Assembly (NCBI GenBank): GCA_041398745.1
Contig: JAWKUB010000003.1
Span: 744,001-808,000, forward strand
Direction of reading: 5' to 3'
DNA length: 64,000 nt
Source: JACKHO01 sp041398745
GTDB lineage: Bacteria > Planctomycetota > Planctomycetia > Planctomycetales > Planctomycetaceae
In this document: one piece after another, positions 8,232 through 17,100 of the stretch
Position numbering within the stretch: position 1 is the stretch's first letter
How the letters are laid out: each line of letters opens with the position of its first letter
Translations under genes and position numbers: made by a program
Notes under the pieces: model-generated
The model's database searches: none
Seen by the model: the letters and a program-made list of their open reading frames with translations, nothing else
What the model was told of the DNA's origin: nothing

Positions 8232-10541
8232 AACGAAGTGAATGCTGTTGCCTGACACAATTCCTGCCACATCGTCAGACACCAGCAACAGCCGGGCGAA
8301 ATACAGTCGTTCATCCTCCTGTAGAATGCGTCGATTGTATAAATCATCAGCCGTGCTATTTCTAAAGTCATGATTCCCCGCCCTGAGCAAACGACCATCA
8401 CTCAGCTTTGCAAAATCCCATTGCGGTACGGGACTGTCTACGTCGAGCTCTCCCGACTCCAAACTAAGAATCGACGACTCCCAGGGCCAGCGAGCCTGAA
8501 AAACTACCTGATCAGGATTGTTCGTGAAATCGACGCGGAAGATTTGCTTCCCTGCGAACCGCCTGTTGAAGAGGCATGTGGGAGGAGTTGTTGTCAAATC
8601 CCACAGTACAATGTTGCCGTTACGTGTGGCGGCCAGGAGCTTGGACTCATCTGGTGAAAACTGAATGGCCCGAATGCCTTCGTTCTTGGTTTCAAATTCT
8701 CTGGGTTCCGAAAGCAAATCCTCGGCGGCCATCTTCAGCTTGTCGGCAAGAGTGTCAACGGAACATGTGATGACAGACTGTGGAATTGTCTCACTACCCG
8801 CAGCCAGGAAATCGGCAATCTCAAAGAGGTTGATCTCACTTATCGGCAATCCTGCATTGTCAGCCAGTGCCAAATAGCGTCCACTGGGGCTCACAACGAC
8901 ACATGCCTGCGCTTCAACGCCCATGGAGAACCGTTCCCGCACATCGGTACGTCCAATGAGGTCGGCAATGAGCGTCCGCAGCCCTGTCTGGTGTCCATCT
9001 TCATCTGTGGAAAGATTCATGACATCCTGGATGCGGTCCAATGAGCGCCAGGTCCATCCTGATTCGTTGTGCGTACTGCGTACCTCTGACCGAGCACCGG
9101 TAAGCGCCATGTCGAACAGCATCTCCGATTTCTCAGCCTTGGCTTGCAGTTCGACTTTCTCCTTCTCAGCCGTTGCTCGATCAATAGCGGCCTGATCTTC
9201 TGCACGCTGTAAGCCGTTCTGAAATCGTTCTGTTTCGAGTTTCTGTCGTGCAAGCAGAATAAGCGGAATGGCCGTCGACAAAGCAATGACCAGAACTGCC
9301 GCCAGCAAAGCCGAGGCTGCGGCAAACGGTTTGCGGCGGCACCAGCGTCCCAATCGCGTCAACCCACTTACCGGACGAGAGTAAATCGACTCACCATTCA
9401 AGTAGCGGGTGAGTTCCTCCGCCAACTCCTTCGCAGTTGCGAATCGAGCCGAAGGTGATTTCTCAAGACACTTTAGGCAAATCGTTTCTATGTCGGCGTC
9501 AATTTCCTGATTGAGTCGTCGCGGCGGAACGGGCTCTTCGTGAACAACCTGCCGCAGAATTTCCATTTGGGACGCGGCCTGAAATGGAGGGCGTCCGGTG
9601 ATTGCGCGATAAAGCGTCGCCCCGAGTGCATAGACGTCAGCGGTCGGGCCGGCCAACGCGGTATCTCCTTGTGCCTGCTCCGGCGGCATGTAAGCCGCTG
9701 TTCCCAGAATCTGGCCGGAACTGGTGAGGTCGGAGTCTTCCACCAGCTTTGCCAACCCGAAATCCGTCACTCGCGGATTGCCGTCCGCGTCCATCAGAAT
9801 GTTCTGCGGCTTAATGTCGCGATGCACGACCTTCTGTTCGTGCGCATAGTGAAGTGCAAGAGCGACATCACGAGCAATGCGGGCTGCATGGAGACAGGGC
9901 AAAGCCTTGCCGTCCAGCATTTTGTCGAGATCGATGCCCTCGACATACCCCATCGAAATGAAGTGAATCCCATTCTCTTCGCCCGTGGCATAAATCGGCA
10001 CAATGCCGGGATGGCTCAACTTTCCCGCAGCGTCCGCTTCGGCACGAAACCGCTGAATATACTCTTCATGACCAGCAGCAACTGCATGGATTGTCTTCAA
10101 AGCCACAATGCGGGCTGGCCGTTCCTGTTGGGCTTTGTATACGACCCCCATGCCCCCTCGTCCCAGCTCGCCAAGAATGGTGTAGCCGGAGAATTTGGGG
10201 AACTCAGACGGCTCACTTCCATGCGGTCCATTCGCCGCAACTGGCTTCGGAGCATGGCCGGTAATGAGTGTTGAGTCCGCAGTTAGCTGCGAGCTTTCAC
10301 CCAGCTCTTCCACCGGAATCTTCAACAGCTCGGCGTACTGCGTCCTTGTGACCAATGACAGGTTTCGTTTCCGTCGGAATTCTTCGTCGACTGGGATGAG
10401 CTCCTGAGCCAACGGGAGACGCAGTCGCTCATCTGCGGCCAGCACGAATTCCTGAATACTTGGAATCCGGCCCGCTCGCCACTCGTCTTCGAACTCGTCG
10501 CAAATCCGATCAATTTCCGCACTGTCGCCGCCCATGTTCAT
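8229..10541 (-). CDS. Membrane Ser/Thr protein kinase with start of a WD40-like domain
   Basis: 770 aa from the ATG at 10541, which has GGGAG upstream; a GTG at 10568 is an alternative. Domains in order: an N-terminal acidic helical segment typical of planctomycete kinases; a protein kinase domain with the Gly loop LGRGGMG (~residue 120), ALKTI Lys, HRDIKPQN (~240) and DFG (~259), all catalytic residues present; a single membrane helix (~412-433, AAVLVIALSTAIPLILLA); a coiled-coil-like Glu/Lys/Ala segment; then WD40-like blades that stop abruptly at TAA 8229-8231. The rest of the propeller continues in frame in 6504-8165. It should be anchored with the kinase in the cytoplasm. It lies among exported proteins and an ECF sigma factor. 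Confidence 0.9.
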   Translation of the reverse strand: MNMGGDSAEIDRICDEFEDEWRAGRIPSIQEFVLAADERLRLPLAQELIPVDEEFRRKRNLSLVTRTQYAELLKIPVEELGESSQLTADSTLITGHAPKPVAANGPHGSEPSEFPKFSGYTILGELGRGGMGVVYKAQQERPARIVALKTIHAVAAGHEEYIQRFRAEADAAGKLSHPGIVPIYATGEENGIHFISMGYVEGIDLDKMLDGKALPCLHAARIARDVALALHYAHEQKVVHRDIKPQNILMDADGNPRVTDFGLAKLVEDSDLTSSGQILGTAAYMPPEQAQGDTALAGPTADVYALGATLYRAITGRPPFQAASQMEILRQVVHEEPVPPRRLNQEIDADIETICLKCLEKSPSARFATAKELAEELTRYLNGESIYSRPVSGLTRLGRWCRRKPFAAASALLAAVLVIALSTAIPLILLARQKLETERFQNGLQRAEDQAAIDRATAEKEKVELQAKAEKSEMLFDMALTGARSEVRSTHNESGWTWRSLDRIQDVMNLSTDEDGHQTGLRTLIADLIGRTDVRERFSMGVEAQACVVVSPSGRYLALADNAGLPISEINLFEIADFLAAGSETIPQSVITCSVDTLADKLKMAAEDLLSEPREFETKNEGIRAIQFSPDESKLLAATRNGNIVLWDLTTTPPTCLFNRRFAGKQIFRVDFTNNPDQVVFQARWPWESSILSLESGELDVDSPVPQWDFAKLSDGRLLRAGNHDFRNSTADDLYNRRILQEDERLYFARLLLVSDDVAGIVSGNSIHFV

Positions 10542-10772
10542 TTTCAACGACTCCCGCGTAACTCGCACTCCACTTCATCGACCATGACCTTACGAAAACT
10601 CTCCGGCCGATGCCATCGACTGCAGGCTCAATGAATTGTGCATTCTGTGAAAGCAGACAATTAGCGGTCGTGACGAGCGATTCGCAGCGAATCGGTCACC
10701 ACAGTTTGAACACGGTTACTTTTTCGAAAATGCCGGCCTTCTCGGATTTCTCTGAGATTTTCATCGCCGACC

Positions 10773-10804
10773 TGACCCTGCCGTGCAACTGGAATCACAT
10801 GTCA
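10773..10804 (+). promoter_or_regulatory. ECF-like promoter box, copy C
   Basis: TGACCCTG (10773-10780) and CATGTCA (10798-10804) are separated by 17 nt, about 85 nt before the three-repeat secreted protein gene. The orientation relative to the gene is the same as in copies A and B. It lies in the 348-nt gap between the divergent kinase gene and this gene; the rest of that gap (10542-10772) shows nothing I can name. Confidence 0.6.
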
Positions 10805-10889
10805 AGGTTGGGAGGCGAACTCGCTGCGGTCGCACGGCCCTGCAAATCCAGCCTCACATATCTCTTCCTCAGGAACTTGGAGTCAAACA

Positions 10890-11381
10890 ATGAAAAGCCT
10901 TATCGCACTGACAACACCGTTGATCTTCTTCAGTGTGGCGTTTTGCCAACCAACACTTGGAAAGGCATTCCCGGATGTTCGTGAAGCGGACGCTGAGAAA
11001 CTTGCCCGGGACCAGAGGGCGGGCCGAGAACTTCCTGAGCGAATCAAGATTCTCGAAGAGCAAATGTTCGTAACCAGGGCGCGAATTCGCACACCGAATG
11101 GCCGCAAGGCTTTTCCAGATGTGCAAGAGAAAGATGCGAATCGATTGGCTGCGATGCAGAGAGAGAATCGAGACTGCGAGGCACGCATTCGAATTCTTGA
11201 AGAACAAATATTCGTTACCCGCGCTCGGATTCACTACGCCAACGGTGCGAAGGCATTTCCGGACGTCGAAGAACGGAATGCTTCAAACCTTGCCAGGAAT
11301 CAACGAAATGGGATGAGCTGGGAACAACGTGTGAGCACTCTTGAAGTTCAGACGTTCGTGACGCGAGCCAGGATTCCCTAA
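10890..11381 (+). CDS. Exported protein made of three ~46-residue repeats
   Basis: 163 aa with a signal peptide (MKSLIALTTPLIFFSVAFC) followed by three tandem repeats. Each begins KAFPDV, continues through a charged helical stretch (xExDAxxLAxxQRxxR), then RIxILEEQxFVTRARI. The unit is strongly conserved: KAFPDV and FVTRARI occur in all three. GGAG ahead of the ATG supports the start. The helical Glu/Arg-rich portion and the fixed FVTRARI strand suggest a repeated helix-strand unit. I recognise no named family. It carries copy C of the shared promoter-like box, linking it to the Cys-rich exported proteins. Confidence 0.75.
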   Translation: MKSLIALTTPLIFFSVAFCQPTLGKAFPDVREADAEKLARDQRAGRELPERIKILEEQMFVTRARIRTPNGRKAFPDVQEKDANRLAAMQRENRDCEARIRILEEQIFVTRARIHYANGAKAFPDVEERNASNLARNQRNGMSWEQRVSTLEVQTFVTRARIP

Positions 11382-11516
11382 CTCTCGGAATCCACACAGG
11401 CCATCAGCGTAGTCCCCATTAGCCACCAAATATTGCTTATCTCGCCTACAGACGCGAATGACGGCGCGTTGCCAAACACGGTCTGTAAGCCAATTCAAGA
11501 ACTTAGGAGCACAGTC

Positions 11517-12719
11517 ATGTTTAGAACCGTAGTTCTACTTTGCGTCACCGCAAGCACTCAACTTGCCTTCGCTGCCTCAAACAAAGGAGAAGTCCGCAAT
11601 TCTCTGCACGAGCGCTACGAAGAGGTACACTACATCAAAGAGTTGGACCACATAGAGTTCCTGAAGCTCGTCGGTTCGTTAACTGCTGGACCTGCGGGCG
11701 CCGCTGCTTATGCCGAGAATCTGGTCCGAGAGATTGCAGCCAGGACCGGAGAAAAGGTTGGAAAGGACATCGCCACGAAGCTCCTGAGTGGAGAGATGAG
11801 TGAATTTATTGCCGGTGGTAAGCCCGTCTATGTTGGCATCGCCACCTACAACCACTGGGAAGAGGTGAAGGTTCCGGATGGGTTCAAATTTCAAGGTATT
11901 CATTCGCACCCGACCTGGGGCATTCGAAGAATGCCGCTGCCAAATACACATGAGATCTATCTTGCCATCGGCAAGCGAAGAACTGAAAGCCAACCCTCCA
12001 ATTGGATTTCGGGTCCTGCCGAGTGGAACGGCACGCAAGGTATGGCTGCGATTGGAAACAATGTCTACGTCATCCAGGCCGGCCATTTACACCGCGTTAA
12101 TCCCCAAAATGGAAGCTACCAACGCCTGGGTGGCAGAGTATGGGAAGGCACGCAAGGAATGGTTGCACACGGTGGAAAACTCTACGTGATTCAAGCGGGA
12201 TTTCTTCACCGAGTAAACCCCGAGGACGGAACTTGGGTTGTATTGGGTGGGTGTGTTTGGAAAGGAGACGTCCACATGGCATCTCTGGGTGATTCACTAT
12301 ACGTGGTTGAGAACTCGCGGCTTCACCGTGTTCGGCCATCCGATGGGAAGTGGACGGTTCTGGGAAATGCTGTCTGGCAGAATGCAGAAGGGATTGCCGC
12401 ACTCGGAAAACGCTTGTTCATCGTCCAGGCTGGCAGGTTGCACGAGATTATCAATCTGTCCACTGGCGAGTGGATACATCGGGGAACCGCCGATTGGAGT
12501 GAAACTGAGGGGATGGCAGCATTGGGGAGTCACTTGTACATCGTTCAAAACAAGCATCTCCACAGAGTGAAGCCAAATGGAGAATTCGTTCTGCTGGGCG
12601 GACCGGTGTGGGAAGGCACCCAAGGCATGACAGGCCATGACGGAAGACTCTACGTTTCCCAGATTGGAGTTTTTCATCGGGTAACAGCAGATGGGGCTTT
12701 CTCCATTCCTGGCCTGTAG
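11517..12719 (+). CDS. Exported beta-propeller-like (tectonin-like) repeat protein
   Basis: 400 aa from the ATG at 11517, with AGGAG upstream; the frame extends to 11433 but that would hide the signal peptide MFRTVVLLCVTASTQLAFAA. A helical N-terminal domain (~20-160) is followed by at least five or six ~40-residue repeats of the form W-x-G-T-Q-G-M-A-x-x-G-x-x-L-Y-V-I-Q-x-G-x-L-H-R-V-x-P-x-x-G-x-W-x-x-L-G (for example at 12015-12135 and 12600-12710). Such WEGTQGM/LYVIQ/LHRV blades fit a six-bladed propeller of the tectonin/Kelch type, probably carbohydrate- or protein-binding. Ligand unknown. Confidence 0.7.
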   Translation: MFRTVVLLCVTASTQLAFAASNKGEVRNSLHERYEEVHYIKELDHIEFLKLVGSLTAGPAGAAAYAENLVREIAARTGEKVGKDIATKLLSGEMSEFIAGGKPVYVGIATYNHWEEVKVPDGFKFQGIHSHPTWGIRRMPLPNTHEIYLAIGKRRTESQPSNWISGPAEWNGTQGMAAIGNNVYVIQAGHLHRVNPQNGSYQRLGGRVWEGTQGMVAHGGKLYVIQAGFLHRVNPEDGTWVVLGGCVWKGDVHMASLGDSLYVVENSRLHRVRPSDGKWTVLGNAVWQNAEGIAALGKRLFIVQAGRLHEIINLSTGEWIHRGTADWSETEGMAALGSHLYIVQNKHLHRVKPNGEFVLLGGPVWEGTQGMTGHDGRLYVSQIGVFHRVTADGAFSIPGL

Positions 12720-12845
12720 GCCGAAATGGAAAAGAAGTTACGTTCCATCTCAGTTCCACGCTTGGTCCGATGCGATCCCTCAGCCCACTTGGGTTGCGGA
12801 TCGTGTTGTTTATTGACTCCCCTTCAGTTCCGGCAGACCAAACCT

Positions 12846-12942
12846 CGCACTCTCAGCAGCAGTCTTAAGCCCCGATGCAAGCGCGTCTTTATTCTTTTGA
12901 GTCAGATCTGCAAGCAGGCACAATTCCGTATATCATGCAGCG
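12846..12942. repeat. Diverged ~100-nt direct repeat, copy 2
   Basis: Aligns with 3141-3237 in the same orientation. Shared words are CACTCTCA, GTCTTAAG, TCTTT, GAG(G/T)CAGAT(T/C)TGCAA and AATTCCGTA. The tRNA 3' fragment beside copy 1 is absent here. The whole stretch 12720-13125 has no convincing gene. Confidence 0.6.
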
Positions 12943-13125
12943 ACGCCAGAACCGAAGTGTGAGAGCTGAGGTGCTTGGGATTCGCGGACGGATTGGAAAT
13001 CTTGTTCTGTGTGGTCGGGAAGACCGATGGCACGCAGGAAAGTACAAAAACGACGACGCGGGAGCGTCGGACGTACACCGAGGACTTCAAGCGAGACGTT
13101 ACACAGCCTACCATCCAGTGCCATT

Positions 13126-13843
13126 TCAGAACTTCGCTAAGACAGGATTGTAGTGCTCAGGTCATTCCATTCATCGCCTGACAGTACCTCGCATGAGGTC
13201 AGTTGCTCCTTCCATGTGCTCGGCACGAAAATGCCATCGCAGTGAAAAGTTGAACGGTCTTTGGTCCAGCGAAGAGTCTGATGAGGAGGTTCATCTGGGT
13301 TTGCGTGCGTCCAGCAATTCGCCAAACGAAACTCCTCGGCCAGGTTTCGCTGTTGGATCTCAGATTATTCTTCTTGATCGGCGTGTCTGCGAATTGGCTG
13401 ATGGTCAGGTTGAAATCACCTGCAATGACGGCATCACGTCTGTCAATCAGCGGAGCGATCTCATCTAAAATCCGATTGACCTGACCAGGGTAGCTTCCCT
13501 CTCCATCTGGAGCGTGGATGCTGAATGCCAGGATTTCATCCGCATTGGGCAGCCAATCTGGCTTCTGAATACTCGTGCCCACGACCCAGCCGTCATATTT
13601 TGGCAAAGAGATCCGCGACAGCTCGCCACTTGTCGAAAAGATCCCGCTACCCCATTTGTTCGGCAGGGCGCTAGCCCAAACTGATCGATCGCGAAACTGA
13701 GGAAAGAGCAGGGGAGGCAAGTGCTCATCGTGTGGATAGGATTCCTGTACGAACAGCAGGTTGACTCCGTAATCCTCCACCAAACGCTGCCAGTGACATC
13801 GCTTCGCTCCGCCCTTCAGAATGTTGTACGTGGCAATGTTCAT
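13126..13843 (-). pseudogene. Frameshifted endonuclease/exonuclease/phosphatase-family gene
   Basis: Starts MNIATYNILKGG (ATG at 13843), the classic first motif of the EEP fold; LLFVQESYPH carries the metal-binding Glu and VIAGDFNLTI the GDFN motif. The frame then breaks near 13330. The C-terminal part continues in another frame (ANCWTHANPDEPPHQTLRW, then STFHCDGIFVPSTWK) and a second break near 13155 precedes the end, where LS-HYNPVLAKF restores the expected terminal (D)H motif before a TGA at 13126. Two indels therefore separate the catalytic motifs. The gene is probably inactive. Confidence 0.8.
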
Positions 13844-14106
13844 GCGTGCTGTGCTGAAATCCGTAGTTGAATGATGACATTGCATTCAAACAGCGTCGCC
13901 GGCCGAGTTTCCCTACACCCACGTGCTGTCTGGTGGTTACTCATGTCAACGAACATTCTACTCTCCCTTGGTAACTCGTTCTCCGAGGCGTTTGAGCCGA
14001 CCTGCTTTGAATCATTGCCCAGTATTCGTTCGATTCGGGCTTTGATCTTTCCGCAAGTCGACGAAACCTAATTCCCGTGAAGTCTGCTTCACGAGTCATT
14101 AAAGAA

Positions 14107-17100
14107 TCATCGCCTGCCACCAAAGATAAGTACATAGACTGCAGTCGTCTGAATGACCGAGTCAGGCACTTCGTCAATGTTGTCGAACTTCTGAGTAAGT
14201 GACTTCGCGGATGATTCCTTCTCAACGTAAAGCGGTTCGAGTTCATCCTCGTCTACCACATCAGCAGGGGGGTGATACGCTGGGGGGGATGTTACAACCG
14301 ACGCATCATACGCACCGATCACTCGGTCGATTTGGCGTTCGGGGTCACGTATCCAGTCCGTCGACCAAATCCGAACAATCCGCCAGCCAAGGTTCTCCAG
14401 AATCGTCTGACGAATGCGGTCGCGGTCCCGCGCAGTGTGCGATGAAATTGGTACATGGCCACGTCATTCGACAGCCAGGCAGAACTCACCAAGCCGTTCA
14501 GGGTGCTTCAGTGCCAGGTCGATTCGAAATCCACCACAACCAACTTGAGGTACCGGTTCAAGTCCCCGCCGAATCAGAGCCTCAGCCACCTCTGCCTCAA
14601 ACGGACTATCGGCTTCTGCCACGAACTCATCCATTGCTAATCCGAGAGTGTCAACACCTTTCTCAGCATAGTTGAGATATGCCTTCAAGAGGTGGGCACC
14701 TTCACTTTTACCACTCGACAGGTCCATGTCAGCACGGACCGACGCAACAAACACAGTTCCTCACGCCTTCCGCCGTAACTGCACCTGACTAAGACGCCGC
14801 TCCCCGTTCTGACGGTTGATCAGCCCAAAGTTTTTGCTGAACTTGCCCGCTTCGTTGAAGCCATATCCCATCGACAAGGAAGATTACATCACGTTCGTCT
14901 CCCCTGCACGTTCTCTAGGTTCTTGGAATAATCCTTCATCAACCTCACCGAAATAGTTGTTGCCATCAAACAGGGCATCAATTTCTGGTTGTTGGCGTTT
15001 AAGAAGATCTTACAGCCATCCTCGATTGCCCGCTGCTGGTTCTGGTTGAGAGCGATGATGCCGAGGGACTTATTCGGCTTGGTCCGTACATGCTCGACGA
15101 TCATTTTCGACGATTCGCTCCTGGCCTCTTTCTGATTCTTGCGGTCAACCCAGCGGCCGTCAGGAACATATTCAAGCCGAACGCCGTCCCCCGTGCATCG
15201 TAAACGCGGGAACGTCACAAGTTCGCCGTCGTAGAAATGGCGGTTTGAAAATGCGATGAGGGCTCTCCTCGATCGACCATGTGCCACTTCAGCCGCTTGT
15301 TCGGCATGCCGATCGACTTACACAACGACAAGATGCTCTCGCGTGTAATATCTTTGTCGTCCGATTCAGCGTCTGCCCGATTGAAGAAGTTTGTTGGCGG
15401 CAACTGTTTGCCAGCAACAATAAGCGCTGCTGCCCGCGATAGATCCTTGTAAGCCCCAAGGGAAACACCTGTGAGATATCACCACGTCAACCGTATGTCG
15501 TCAGTGTCGAGAAAAGTGCTGACGGACAAAGGACTCATCATAATGCATGGTTTGAGTCTTTGGAGCACCGTTGGAATCTCGGCAAACAGTCGACGAAGTG
15601 GCTTGTGCTTCCGTTTTTTAGCGATCTCCTTTTGCAGGATACCCAACTCGCTGGACTCAGCTCCCAGGAAACTGCTCGACGGACGATCGCCCCGACCAAG
15701 CTGGTATTGTCGGATTCGGCTGGCCGAAGATTTCACCTCCCACTGGTCAAGAAATCGGAAGCGTTCGCGGATTCGCTCGTGTTCATCAATGTCCAAGTTC
15801 TGATCTGTCTCGGCCAGTCGATCAAGAGTTGTCGGTAAAACTGCACGGCAACAACGTCAGCAGTGTGCTCTGGTGCAACGTCGTTCGATCAATTCATCTA
15901 CTACGGTCCCGAATCCACGGCCTCCAACAACGTCCCACTCCAGCTGGCAGAATTTGAGCCAAATGTCGAAGCGCTGTATCCTGAAATCAGCCATTTCAGC
16001 TTGTCGGCCAATTCGCCCAGCGGCAATTCTGATATGACGAATCCATTGGAGACCTCGGTATTGAGGTCGAATAGTGTTTCGAGGAAGCGCCACCCCTCCT
16101 TGAAATCATCACTACTGAATGCCAATTTCGCCTCAGTAAGTGCTTCGCGTACCTGCAGCCTTGTCACATCGTCCGAAGCAACGGCCTTCGTCAGAGGATC
16201 GAGTTTCCGTTGCGCGACCACCTGAGCAAGCCACGTGGCAGCCTCCAGATCAGCATGAGTTACGCTATCAACACCGAGCTTGTTGAGTTGTGATTTCGCA
16301 TGCTCAATTTTTGGCCTAGTCGCGCGGAGCTCCTCAACTCGGTCAGCGAATAAATTCAGTTCATCGATGGAGATGTTCTTATCGTCACGAAGCACGTGCG
16401 ATATCCCATTAGGTACGTGTGATCTGATTGGAGTGATTTCGTTGCTCGTCCAACAAGTATGACTTCCGACAACGGGAAAACTTCTGGTTTCCAGTCCGGC
16501 AGAATCCACGACTGCTTGCGTTGCCAATGCAGTGTCTTCAAGCCGACTACCTACTGCTGACCAAGCCTCCGCATTTGATGGGAATCCATCGCCGCACCAA
16601 GTTGCCTGCAACTCGTCTAATCTTATGCCAGCCGAGTAGAATAGTGCTGCTGCATCAGCACGTCTGCACCGCCTGCCACGTAGCGGCCTGGGTCCGGATC
16701 GGACTCCTCAGGTAGCAAATTGGCGAATTTTTTCTGTGCTTTGCAGCTCCAACTCCGCTTGCCGCTGACCGTACTTGTCTACGGCCCTGATCAACAGGTC
16801 GAGTTCGGTTATGGTCATGACGGGCTGCCGTGTGAACTCGTTACACTGATTCCAGTCTCTGTCCCACGTCTTCAAAGTCAATCGGTGATCCTTCAGTGTT
16901 TCCTTGATCAACGATACGTCGTGTCTGCTAACTTTGGCAAGTTGAACTTAAGCTCCGCGACCAGATGGTTGTACTCGGCCTCGGCGTCGACGAGACGTGC
17001 AACCGCACTCGTCAGTTGCCCTGGCGACACGGTGAAGTTTCCGTCTGGAATCAAGGCTACGACTTCGGGCCAAACGGATACGAGATGATCAATGGCCATC

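Noticed and set aside
9540..10274. 244-codon plus-strand frame opposite the kinase gene
   Set aside because: It lies entirely antisense to conserved kinase motifs and is a shadow of that coding sequence.
14464..16611. Separate small genes in the helicase remnant region
   Set aside because: Each fragment matches successive parts of one DUF4011 helicase-nuclease, so they are pieces of one broken gene rather than independent genes.
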